Position numbers and translations under genes: made by a program
Assembly: GCA_023449275.1 (NCBI GenBank)
Contig: JAEXJM010000035.1
Location: 1 to 5,290, forward strand
DNA length: 5,290 bases
Origin: Pseudomonadota bacterium
GTDB taxonomy: Bacteria > Pseudomonadota > Gammaproteobacteria > Burkholderiales > Burkholderiaceae_D
Direction of reading: 5' to 3'
Notes under the pieces: generated by a model
The model's database searches: none
What the model saw: the letters and a program-made list of their open reading frames with translations, nothing else
What the model was told of the DNA's origin: nothing
Part shown: positions 1 through 5,165 of the stretch, one piece after another
How the letters are laid out: each line of letters starts with the position of its first letter
How positions within the stretch are numbered: position 1 is the stretch's first letter

Positions 1-354
1 ATATCACACAGTACAAAAAACCACGACGACTCCGAAGGCTATTATGTCCATTGCTTCAATGCCGTTCATGTCGGAAACCGCTGGATCAAGCTCGACACCC
101 GTGGCAACAACGACCGCGTGAACGTCGCCTTTTCCCTGCACGATCCGGCACTCGCCTATGCCAACCGTCCCCAATACAATGAATTCTTCTGGCCCGGCAT
201 ATTCGCCAGCCCGCACAGGGCCAGCATGAATGCGCTCGATGCCGCAAAAAACATTCAGGAACTTCTGAAAGCTTTGCCCGACCACATGCTCGAAGATCCG
301 GACATCCTCGAAGTCGAGGCTGAAGACGTCCGTCCGGGAGGCTGGTTCTGGTAA
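1..354 (+). CDS. Transglutaminase-like domain protein, 3' end (partial)
   Basis: The reading frame is open from base 1, so the gene starts outside the window; about 117 C-terminal residues are visible before the TAA at 352-354. The fragment has the second half of a transglutaminase/papain-like core. A His (about residue 17, in YYVHCFNAVHVGNRW) is followed 15 residues later by an Asp in WIKLDTRGN, which matches the His-Asp part of the Cys-His-Asp triad. The catalytic Cys would lie upstream and cannot be checked. The tail (FFWPGIFASPHRASM, then LLKALPDHM) resembles bacterial stand-alone transglutaminase-like proteins that end soon after the core. No membrane segment is visible. Such proteins may act as cysteine proteases or amidases, or be inactive; the substrate cannot be inferred. 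It lies 93 bp upstream of the radical SAM gene on the same strand, with an inverted repeat between them. Confidence 0.8.
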   Translation: MSHSTKNHDDSEGYYVHCFNAVHVGNRWIKLDTRGNNDRVNVAFSLHDPALAYANRPQYNEFFWPGIFASPHRASMNALDAAKNIQELLKALPDHMLEDPDILEVEAEDVRPGGWFW

Positions 355-418
355 AACAGGGGGGAAAAGCCGCTTCAGACTTTTCGCTTTTCAAAACAGC
401 ACGATGAAGCGGCCTGTT
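355..418. repeat. Intergenic inverted repeat / stem-loop
   Basis: GCCGCTTCA at 369-377 is perfectly repeated in inverted form as TGAAGCGGC at 405-413, with a 27-nt loop. The stem can be extended by AACAG (355-359) pairing with CTGTT (414-418) across a bulge. An overlapping alternative hairpin, GAAAAGC (364-370) with GCTTTTC (386-392), competes with it. No T-run follows either structure, so this is not a standard intrinsic terminator. It could be an mRNA processing or attenuation structure between the two plus-strand genes, or a chance fold. Confidence 0.4.
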
Positions 419-447
419 GGCCCTGACGGACGGCAAGGAGGGAAAAC

Positions 448-1248
448 ATGATCGCCACGAAAACCATCCCGGTCAAAAACTGGATCACTCCCTCGAAACT
501 GCCCGGAACCGATGCGGTCATCAATCCCTATGTCGGCTGTCCGCACAAATGTGTGTATTGCTATGCCGAATTCATGAAAACCTTCACGGGCCATACGGAA
601 GACTGGGGAGATTTTCTGGACATCAAACAATGCGGCAAACCGCTTTCCCCTGCCCGGCTCGACGGAAAAAACATCGTCATCAGCTCGATCACCGACCCGT
701 ACAATGCCTTTGAAAGACAGTACCGCGTCACCCGCCGGATCCTCGAACAACTGCAAGGCACGCGCGCAGGCGTCACCCTCATCACCAAGTCCGACCTGAT
801 CGTCCGGGACATCGACCTCATCGGACAACTTGAAAACGCCGAAGTCGCCATCTCGCTGAATTCGCTGGACGACACGTTCCGCCGCCATTTCGAACCCCGC
901 GCCCCGACCGCCGGAAGACGGCTGGACGCCCTGCGGCGGATCCATGAAGCGGGCATCCGAACCATCCTCTTCATGTCCCCCATCTTCCCCGGCATCACCG
1001 GTTTTGAAGAAATCATCGACGCTTCCCGCCAATGGGTCGATACTTACTGGTTCGAAAACCTGAACCTGAAAAACAGCGCCCGCAACAAGGTCGCCCGTGC
1101 CATCGGCCGCCATTATCCCGAACTCATTCCCCTGTACAGAAGCATCTACCGTGACGGCGACAAAACATACTGGTACCGCCTGCAGGAAGACATCGAACGC
1201 TATTGCATGGCAAACGGCATCGCTTTCCGGAACGTTTTCCATCCCTGA
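448..1248 (+). CDS. SPL-family radical SAM protein, resembling radical SAM mobile pair protein B
   Basis: The 266-aa protein has a radical SAM cluster motif near its N-terminus: GCPHKCVYCYAEFMK, with Cys31, Cys35 and Cys38 (CxxxCxxC) to bind a [4Fe-4S] cluster that cleaves S-adenosylmethionine. NPYVGC just before it, TDPYNAFE at 82-89, TKSDL near 113, and SPIFPGIT further on are typical of the spore-photoproduct-lyase-like (SPL / Rv2578c-type) branch. FTGHTEDWGDFLDIK after the Cys motif recalls the 'radical SAM mobile pair protein B' group. The length is normal for that group and no extra Fe-S domain is evident. The ATG at 448 is supported by AAGGAGGG at 436-443, five bases upstream. The reaction and substrate are unknown; the usual partner 'protein A' is not next door in this window. 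It converges with the minus-strand operon, with a 28-bp gap and no convincing terminator. Confidence 0.87.
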   Translation: MIATKTIPVKNWITPSKLPGTDAVINPYVGCPHKCVYCYAEFMKTFTGHTEDWGDFLDIKQCGKPLSPARLDGKNIVISSITDPYNAFERQYRVTRRILEQLQGTRAGVTLITKSDLIVRDIDLIGQLENAEVAISLNSLDDTFRRHFEPRAPTAGRRLDALRRIHEAGIRTILFMSPIFPGITGFEEIIDASRQWVDTYWFENLNLKNSARNKVARAIGRHYPELIPLYRSIYRDGDKTYWYRLQEDIERYCMANGIAFRNVFHP

Positions 1249-1276
1249 ACCGCCTTAGGCCTTTGTATGCCTGCCC

Positions 1277-2080
1277 TTATAAATGAACCAGAGAATGGGG
1301 GGAAGGCGAGACACCCCCCTGAGCGATCAACAGTGGCATCAGTATCTTCCTGTATTCATATCTGTCCGTCTGATAACCACGGCAGGAAGCGAAATACGGA
1401 CGGTATTCTTCCGTATCGAACCGGAAAGAATGCCATTCTTCCATATCGCGTTTTTGCGTCAGCCTGGCCGTCTCAAAATAAAGCGCCTCGATACCCGTTT
1501 TGAACGAACCGGAAACCGTCCCGCCGGAAGTGATGGCCTGCCTGAATATTTCCCCTATCCTCGGATGTTCCGACTCATTCACCAGCATCTTCCTGACCGC
1601 CCGGAAAGCGGCGGCTCTCGTGAGATATTTTTTCTTTCTGTCGGCTGCCAGCATCGTCCTGACTTTCTTGATCGTATCGTCCGCACTTTTCAAGGTGATT
1701 TCGTAGGCACGCACTCCATCCATACAATGCTCTTTTTCGGCAATCCGGCTCTGTCTGGAAATTTCATCACTCACGACAATCACGATTTCCCGGTAACCCG
1801 GGGAATGCGGATAAAAACCGCCCGCAACATTCATCAGTCCCGTCCGGTACTGTCCGGGAGCCAGATAAAAGGATTCATTCGTCCCCGGATCACATTTTCC
1901 CTGATAATCGATCCTCGCCCTGAACCCCCTGTTTTCAGATGTTTCCGCCACGACCGCAAACCGTGTTGCCCCATAATTTTTCGCTATCGACGTAATCCCC
2001 TGATCCCATTTGTCCGCCCCCGGACGGTTGTAAATCAGGCTGTGATCGGTTACGCGAACCGGTTCAGTCACCAGTGCCAT
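1277..2080 (-). CDS. Uncharacterised 267-aa protein, last gene of the DUF2589 operon
   Basis: I do not recognise this family. The ATG at 2080 is chosen because GGAGGG lies four bases upstream; an in-frame ATG at 2110 would add ten residues but has no ribosome site and sits in a hairpin arm. The product (MALVTEPVRVTDHSL...) has no signal peptide or membrane segment. The N-terminal ~120 residues look beta-rich, with RFAVVAETSENRGF, RARIDYQG and an aromatic GGFYPHSPGYREIVIVVSDEI stretch. Residues ~125-190 look helical and very basic (TIKKVRTMLAADRKKKYL). The C-terminal part has FETARLTQKRDMEEW and YRPYFASCRGY. It follows the 188-aa DUF2589 gene by 77 bp, a gap that holds a strong hairpin, so its expression may be tuned separately. 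The stop TAA at 1277-1279 converges with the radical SAM gene. The role is presumably linked to the DUF2589 proteins, by context only. Confidence 0.75.
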   Translation of the reverse strand: MALVTEPVRVTDHSLIYNRPGADKWDQGITSIAKNYGATRFAVVAETSENRGFRARIDYQGKCDPGTNESFYLAPGQYRTGLMNVAGGFYPHSPGYREIVIVVSDEISRQSRIAEKEHCMDGVRAYEITLKSADDTIKKVRTMLAADRKKKYLTRAAAFRAVRKMLVNESEHPRIGEIFRQAITSGGTVSGSFKTGIEALYFETARLTQKRDMEEWHSFRFDTEEYRPYFASCRGYQTDRYEYRKILMPLLIAQGGVSPSPHSLVHL

Positions 2081-2101
2081 ATCGCCCTCCCGCTTGTCTG
2101 T

Positions 2102-2136
2102 CCGGTGCATTTGGCCCTGCTGGCCAAACGCACCGG
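2102..2136 (-). promoter_or_regulatory. Strong intra-operon hairpin
   Basis: Arms 2102-2116 and 2122-2136 are 15 bases each around a 5-base loop. All pairs are Watson-Crick except one position, which becomes a G-U wobble in the minus-strand transcript, so the RNA stem is essentially complete. It lies between the stop of the 188-aa DUF2589 gene (2158) and the ribosome site of the 267-aa gene (start 2080). No U-run follows in the direction of transcription, so it is better read as an mRNA-stabilising, processing or partial-attenuation element than as a classical terminator. Confidence 0.65.
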
Positions 2137-2157
2137 TTATCCCTCAAAAACCGTCCA

Positions 2158-2724
2158 TCAACTGCCGCCGCCTGCCGGTATCGGCTCGATGACCGACGCG
2201 AATACCGTCGAGAGTTTGGACATCCCTTCGGCAGGGGCCTGCTGCGCCGCACGGGCATAGATTTCATATTTCGCCGACTGGTCAGTCGAGCGGGTATGCT
2301 CGGAACCGGCCGTGACACTTCCCGAAATCTGCGCATGGAATCCCCAGAAAGACATGCCTGCATCCACCTTGGACGTGGACGAACTGTTGGATTTGTCCAC
2401 GACCTGTTCCTTCACTTCCATCGTAAAGCGGACTGTCGCCTCATCCATCGTGAACGCAGGTACCGGAACCAGTGAAATCAGCGGCGCGGTAACCGTCACC
2501 TGCTGTGTCGAGATATTGCCGCTGCCGTCAGTGACCGGACGCGTGAGATTGAATGAAATCGTCTTGGTTCCCTTGGCCGGATCCCCATCGATAAACGCCA
2601 GTTTGTAAACGTAATCGAGATACACCCGGCACAATTCGGATTGCCCTTTGGCGACCTCGATAATCGGCGTACAAACCAGCAGGCCGAGCGGCAAGCCCGC
2701 AAATTTTTCATTTATGTCTGCCAT
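2158..2724 (-). CDS. DUF2589 domain-containing protein (188 aa)
   Basis: The product matches what I know of the DUF2589 family along its whole length. An N-terminal helical segment, LPLGLLVCTPIIEVAKGQSE then LCRVYLDYVYKLAF (~11-45), is followed by a beta core with KTISFNLTRPV, VTVTAPLISLVPVPAFTMDE and VRFTMEVKEQV (~52-108). A Ser-rich linker (SNSSSTSK) leads to a FHAQISGSVTAGSEHTRSTD segment and an AKYEIYARAAQQ strand, then APAEGMSKL and a Pro/Gly-rich end. The length is normal for the family. The ATG at 2724 has AAGGAAGG six bases upstream. No signal peptide or membrane segment is seen, so a cytosolic product is expected. It is the third gene of the operon, 19 bp after the 171-aa paralogue, with which it shares the PL(V/I)(T/S)LV...F..DE core and the APAEG motif. 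The molecular function of DUF2589 is not established to my knowledge. Confidence 0.85.
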   Translation of the reverse strand: MADINEKFAGLPLGLLVCTPIIEVAKGQSELCRVYLDYVYKLAFIDGDPAKGTKTISFNLTRPVTDGSGNISTQQVTVTAPLISLVPVPAFTMDEATVRFTMEVKEQVVDKSNSSSTSKVDAGMSFWGFHAQISGSVTAGSEHTRSTDQSAKYEIYARAAQQAPAEGMSKLSTVFASVIEPIPAGGGS

Positions 2725-2743
2725 GACACACCTTCCTTTCTGA

Positions 2744-3259
2744 TTAGAGAAGCTTGACAGCTTCGTTGGTTATCCGGGAAATGCCTTCAGCAGGCGCATC
2801 CCGTCTGAAAACCAGCTCGATCTCCTGACCCGGTTCTTCAACTCTTCCGGCAGACCCCGGCAGATCGTTCTTGCCGTCGGTCTCCTGCATTCGCCGCAAG
2901 GGCTGCAGCGACACCTTCAAAGGCCCGTCCGGACGATCCACCGCCGTCGTCACCCGCATCTTCAGCTTCACCTCATCCAGATTGAAGGTGTTGTGATGCA
3001 CAAGCGTGACCAATGGCACATCGATTTCCTTCATGACTCCGCTGTCATCCGGATACGGAATGACGATCTTTCTCGTCACCGGTTCAAGAGCCTCTTCTTT
3101 TGCGGCACCATCCTGACTGCCCCCCTCCCGCCTCAACACACCCGATGGCCGGAAATAACGCCAGTACCCGTCCAGAGCCGAGCGTGTCACGGCGGTCTGC
3201 GCGTCGAGCATCGCCTGACTGATCGCCGTGATCAGCTCAGCCAGTCCCACTTCAGCCAT
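2744..3259 (-). CDS. DUF2589-like protein (171 aa), paralogue of the next gene
   Basis: This is a divergent DUF2589-type protein. It has an N-terminal helical part (GLAELITAISQAMLDAQTAV, then LDGYWRYF), a charged linker, and a beta core with RKIVIPYPDDSG, IDVPLVTLVHHNTFNLDEV and LKMRVTTAV. It ends with EIELVFRRDAPAEGISRIT, which parallels YEIYARAAQQAPAEGMSKL in the 188-aa protein. It lacks that protein's Ser-rich linker and GSVTAGSEHTRS segment. Two starts are possible: ATG at 3271 and ATG at 3259. The latter is preferred because GGAGG lies five bases upstream. With it, the start overlaps the end of the upstream small gene by 8 bp, suggesting translational coupling. No secretion signal is visible. 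The two DUF2589-type products may form a hetero-oligomer, but that is inference from adjacency and shared motifs. Confidence 0.78.
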   Translation of the reverse strand: MAEVGLAELITAISQAMLDAQTAVTRSALDGYWRYFRPSGVLRREGGSQDGAAKEEALEPVTRKIVIPYPDDSGVMKEIDVPLVTLVHHNTFNLDEVKLKMRVTTAVDRPDGPLKVSLQPLRRMQETDGKNDLPGSAGRVEEPGQEIELVFRRDAPAEGISRITNEAVKLL

Positions 3260-3494
3260 GACCGCCTCCATTCGTCATCAGCCTCAAGACCCGCTCCTGC
3301 GGAACGGCATACTTTTCCATCAAAACAGCCACATCAGTCCCGACCTCGACCACGTTATGGTTGCCTTTCGGCACAGGTGCCCATACGGCAAAACGCCCTA
3401 TTTCCGTTTTCATCCCCCCGATTTCAGCCATCTGGTTTTCACCCAGATCGGAAATGAAAACCCTGTTGGCCGTCAGCCTCGTCCATTCGTCCAT
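3252..3494 (-). CDS. Small ~80-aa protein, first gene of the operon; paralogue of the 4887-5123 gene
   Basis: The family is not recognised, but the gene is convincing. AGGAGGAGG lies five bases before the ATG at 3494 (an in-frame GTG at 3500 is less well placed), and a clear paralogue sits at 4887-5123. Roughly half the residues are identical between the two, including MD.W, FISDLG.NQ.AEI.G.KT, GR.AVW, EVG.D and LMEKY.VP.E. The conservation pattern, alternating short beta-like blocks and one helix near LMEKY, suggests a compact soluble domain. No signal peptide, membrane span or Cys motif is present. Its stop overlaps the start of the 171-aa DUF2589-like gene, so the two are very likely made together. 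Both copies lie directly upstream of DUF2589-type genes, pointing to a shared role such as a partner or assembly factor, but this is inference. Confidence 0.82.
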   Translation of the reverse strand: MDEWTRLTANRVFISDLGENQMAEIGGMKTEIGRFAVWAPVPKGNHNVVEVGTDVAVLMEKYAVPQERVLRLMTNGGGHG

Positions 3495-3748
3495 CGTCAC
3501 CTCCTCCTGATTGATAAATATTCACGACAGAGACAGTCTTTCCTTTTTGGACGCCCATGGAAATAACCCCGATAACGTATTGACACGGGAGAAGAACCGC
3601 CTGTAAACGGAAGAAATAAAACGGGATGGATGGAAAGCGGAAAATGCCATTGCGGCAAAGACGTACAGGGGCGGCGGCACAGGACGTACAGACGCCATGT
3701 CCGGCAATCCATCATGAAAAACCGTAACCGTGAGAGAAGCCTGTTTTC
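3495..3748 (-). promoter_or_regulatory. 254-bp control region ahead of the DUF2589 operon
   Basis: This gap separates the split HTH regulator from the first operon gene and should hold the operon promoter. No open frame here has a ribosome site, so I call it non-coding. I see no good paired -35/-10 on the minus strand, which would fit an activator-dependent promoter but does not prove one. A direct repeat, GACGTACAG at 3660-3668 and 3683-3691 (23 bp start to start, about two helical turns), is the best candidate for a protein-binding site. No convincing terminator follows the HTH modules. Confidence 0.45.
3660..3691. repeat. Direct repeat GACGTACAG, possible operator
   Basis: Two exact 9-base copies, at 3660-3668 and 3683-3691, are 23 bp apart and lie about 170-200 bp upstream of the operon's first start codon. 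Each contains the self-complementary core ACGT/GTAC. The spacing places both copies on the same DNA face, as expected for tandem regulator dimers, but two short copies could also arise by chance. Confidence 0.35.
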
Positions 3749-3976
3749 CTACGGCGTGCCATCCCCCTTCAGCATCAATGCCAGAGCGATGGCACTGGAA
3801 ACCCCGAGACGTTCATAAAGGTTTTCCCGATGCTTCATGACCGTCTGGTAATGGATGCCCAGCTCACGCGCGATCTGCTTACAGGATTTTCCTGCCACAA
3901 TTCTGAAAGCCACCTCCCTCTGCCGTACCGTCAGTATGGTCAGGGAAGGAAAATGGGAAAACTTATTTTTTTTCGG
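3749..3976 (-). pseudogene. Second LuxR-type HTH module, no start codon; frameshifted continuation of the regulator
   Basis: Reading the minus strand in the frame ending at TAG 3749-3751 gives a second clear LuxR/GerE DNA-binding domain: ILTVRQREVAF, GKSCKQIARELGI, YQTVMKHRENL, then ERLGVSSAIALAL. The frame opens after a TAG at 3977-3979 and has no ATG before the domain; the first GTG codons fall inside helix 1 of the HTH, so it cannot start a normal protein on its own. It aligns with the module at 3963-4160 (about 40% identity over ~59 residues), so the two are tandem repeats. The frames meet at a run of eight A (3966-3973): losing one A, or gaining two, would join them into one ~136-aa protein. 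It may be a decayed gene end, an expressed slippage product, or a homopolymer sequencing error. Confidence 0.7.
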
Positions 3977-4160
3977 CTACGGAACCGGCCAGCATGACGA
4001 TATTGCTGACGCCGCTTTTGGCAAGAATGCTGGAACGGTGTTTTTTGACCGTATTCATGCTGATTCCCAGCTGCAAGGCAATCTGCCTGCAACCGGCTCC
4101 ACTCATGGACAGCTCCAGAACTTCCTCCTCGCGCGGCGTCAATAATGGAGTGACATTCAT
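3963..4160 (-). CDS. Small LuxR/GerE-type HTH regulator (65 aa), first module of a split tandem-HTH protein
   Basis: The 65-aa product is almost entirely a LuxR-type helix-turn-helix: LLTPREEEVLEL at residues 6-17, then CRQIALQLGI (24-33) and the recognition helix MNTVKKHRSSIL (35-46), followed by GVSN. There is no receiver or ligand-binding domain. The ATG at 4160 has AGGAGG five bases upstream. The protein ends SVAEKK at TAA, directly after an A8 run, and a second HTH continues in the +1 frame. The gene lies between the two small-protein/DUF2589 sets on the same strand and is the obvious candidate local regulator. GerE-type HTH proteins usually bind as dimers; two fused HTHs could bind a tandem site as one chain. 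It sits just downstream of a terminator at 4267-4292, so it probably has its own promoter. Confidence 0.8.
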   Translation of the reverse strand: MNVTPLLTPREEEVLELSMSGAGCRQIALQLGISMNTVKKHRSSILAKSGVSNIVMLAGSVAEKK

Positions 4161-4266
4161 AAACTCCTCCTCTTTATTCCACCGGATGAAAAAATCGTTG
4201 CCCGAACGCCTGTGCGACCGGACACGTCAATTATGAGGTGCCTGATAACATTTATCCATAAACATG
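4161..4266 (-). promoter_or_regulatory. Upstream region of the HTH regulator
   Basis: The 106 bp between the terminator and the regulator start should contain its promoter. A -10-like CATAAT (minus strand; 4230-4235) is visible but has no good -35 at the right distance. TTTATCCATAAA at 4251-4262 has 5-base inverted arms and could be a binding site. Assignments here are weak. Confidence 0.3.
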
Positions 4267-4292
4267 AAAAAAAGCAGGCGACAAGCCTGCTT
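4267..4292 (-). terminator. Rho-independent terminator
   Basis: On the minus strand, AAGCAGGC and GCCTGCTT form an 8-bp perfect stem (4272-4279 with 4285-4292) around a 5-base loop, followed directly by a T-run complementary to the seven A at 4267-4273. The orientation ends transcription coming from the 4395-4739 gene. It separates the right-hand gene set from the HTH regulator. On the plus strand no T-run follows, so it is unidirectional. Confidence 0.85.
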
Positions 4293-4337
4293 CGGCAAAA
4301 CCACCCGCTTTCCCGCTTATCCGGGCAGGACACGCTT

Positions 4338-4353
4338 CAGTTTCGGCAAACTG
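4338..4353. repeat. Small hairpin downstream of the short DUF2589-like gene
   Basis: CAGTTT and AAACTG form a 6-bp stem around CGGC in the 3' untranslated stretch between the stop at 4395 and the terminator at 4267-4292. No T-run follows on either strand. The function is unknown and it may be chance. Confidence 0.3.
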
Positions 4354-4394
4354 AACCCGCCTGCAGGAAAAGGGAAACAGCCCGGGAGGAGCGG

Positions 4395-4739
4395 TCAGGG
4401 AATCCTTGTCTCCGCTTCCGGGCCCCATGTATTGAGACGGCGTTCGGCCTCCCTTTTGGCTGGAAGTCTTTCGCGCCTTTCCAGCAGGGCAACCGGAGCA
4501 AAGGAATCGATGGAAAGAAGAGAGGCGGAAACCATGACCGGCCTTGAAGAAACGGAGTCACTCCCATTTCTGGCAGGCTGGCTGAAAATGAAGGCGACGG
4601 TACGCGGATCGGCATTGGAAGGAAGACCCGACATTCTTCTCATGACGTCAATATAGGCCCTGCAAAGACCTGCCTGCACGAAATTCCTGTCAGAAGGCCT
4701 TTCGCCCGGAGGCAAATCACTTTTGGTTCGATCATCCAT
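4395..4739 (-). CDS. Short DUF2589-like protein (114 aa), C-terminal half missing
   Basis: Residues ~20-85 match the N-terminal half of the 188-aa DUF2589 protein. AGLCRAYIDVM parallels SELCRVYLDYV, RTVAFIFSQPA parallels KTISFNLTRPV, and RPVMVSASLLSIDSF parallels QVTVTAPLISLVPVPAF. After that the similarity stops. The expected DE...F.MEV strand, Ser-rich linker and APAEG end are replaced by a basic tail (LLERRERLPAKREAERRL). I could not find the missing half in the other minus-strand frame I compared, so it looks like a truncated or specialised copy rather than one simple frameshift. The ATG at 4739 is the only good start after an in-frame TGA; the ribosome site (AAAGG, about 8 bases away) is weak. 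It lies 147 bp downstream of the small-protein gene, has a TTGTCATGACAA palindrome upstream, and ends before the terminator at 4267-4292. It may be a pseudogene remnant. Confidence 0.62.
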   Translation of the reverse strand: MDDRTKSDLPPGERPSDRNFVQAGLCRAYIDVMRRMSGLPSNADPRTVAFIFSQPARNGSDSVSSRPVMVSASLLSIDSFAPVALLERRERLPAKREAERRLNTWGPEAETRIP

Positions 4740-4886
4740 TCGACATACCTTTTTCGAGCTGTTTCGATTGTCATGACAAACAATCCATCAGGCAGAAATC
4801 AGACGCCGTACCCGCCATCTCCTGCCCCTTCTGGGCTCATTTCAAAGAAACGATTCGAATCCCTTCCTATTCCCGCGCAAACCCGA
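4740..4886 (-). other. 147-bp gap between the two right-hand genes
   Basis: No supported gene is seen here. A 15-codon frame beginning near 4820 on the minus strand has its GGAG too close to the ATG to be convincing. The gap holds the TTGTCATGACAA palindrome and a 10-base palindrome, GATTCGAATC, at 4852-4861. The length and the palindrome suggest that the 4739 gene may have its own promoter as well as read-through from the 5123 gene. Confidence 0.35.
4768..4779. promoter_or_regulatory. Perfect palindrome TTGTCATGACAA, candidate operator
   Basis: This 12-base perfect palindrome lies 28 bp upstream of the 4739 start codon. Its half-site TTGTCAT/ATGACAA recurs as the inverted arms at 5199-5208 and 5237-5246 upstream of the neighbouring small-protein gene. 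Recurrence at two upstream regions of one gene set supports a shared binding site; the binding protein is unknown. Confidence 0.5.
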
Positions 4887-5123
4887 TCAGGGCAAAAATG
4901 AACCGAGTTTCAAAACCAGTTCACTCGGCACATCGTATTTCTCCATCAAGGCAGGGAGATCGTCCCCGACCTCGATAATCCGGTGCCTATCCGTATCCGG
5001 AATCGAGACCCACACGGCATAACGACCGAGGACTGTTTTCTTTCCCGCTATTTCCGCTTCCTGATTTTTGCCCAGATCGGAAATAAAAGAGCGGTCACCA
5101 ACCAGGTGCTTCCATACGTCCAT
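4887..5123 (-). CDS. Small 78-aa protein, paralogue of the 3252-3494 gene
   Basis: This is the second member of the small unrecognised family. It shares about half its residues with the 3252-3494 product over nearly full length, including FISDLGKNQEAEIAGKKT, GRYAVW, EVGDD and LMEKYDVPSE. The ATG at 5123 is chosen because the paralogue starts at the same point (MDVW versus MDEW) and GGAG lies about six bases upstream; an in-frame ATG at 5150 would add nine residues without a ribosome site. No signal peptide, membrane segment or Cys motif is present, so it is probably a compact cytosolic protein. It is the first gene of the right-hand set, followed by the short DUF2589-like gene, mirroring the order in the main operon. 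The upstream region has a -10-like TACAAT and a TTGTCAT inverted repeat. Confidence 0.82.
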   Translation of the reverse strand: MDVWKHLVGDRSFISDLGKNQEAEIAGKKTVLGRYAVWVSIPDTDRHRIIEVGDDLPALMEKYDVPSELVLKLGSFLP

Positions 5124-5165
5124 AGGGTCTCCGATGCAGATAAAAAACAATAGCCTAGTTTCCCA

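Noticed and set aside
391..1242. Long minus-strand open frame opposite the radical SAM gene (283 codons)
   Set aside because: It is the antisense shadow of a gene with clear radical SAM motifs and a ribosome site; its product shows no domain and no start signal.
1297..1320. G6...C6 inverted repeat near the end of the 267-aa gene, as a terminator
   Set aside because: It lies inside the coding sequence, has an 11-base loop and no adjoining T-run; it is better explained by Gly/Ser/Pro codons.
1283..2260. Long plus-strand open frame of 325 codons across the operon
   Set aside because: It spans two minus-strand genes and their gap, is rich in Arg/Pro/His/Phe as antisense frames of GC-rich genes are, and lacks a ribosome site.
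3580..3607. Plus-strand promoter-like TTGACA, 16 bp, TGTAAA
   Set aside because: The -35 is perfect but the -10 matches only 4 of 6, and no plus-strand gene follows. An antisense RNA is possible but unsupported.
3497..3715. Two overlapping minus-strand open frames (3497-3715, 3522-3707) in the operon control region
   Set aside because: No ribosome site precedes either ATG, the composition is Arg/Ser/Pro/Phe-rich and low-information, and one runs up to the small gene's ribosome site.
4773..4820. 15-codon minus-strand frame as a leader peptide in the 4740-4886 gap
   Set aside because: The GGAG touches the ATG, leaving no workable spacing, and no amino-acid run suggests attenuation.
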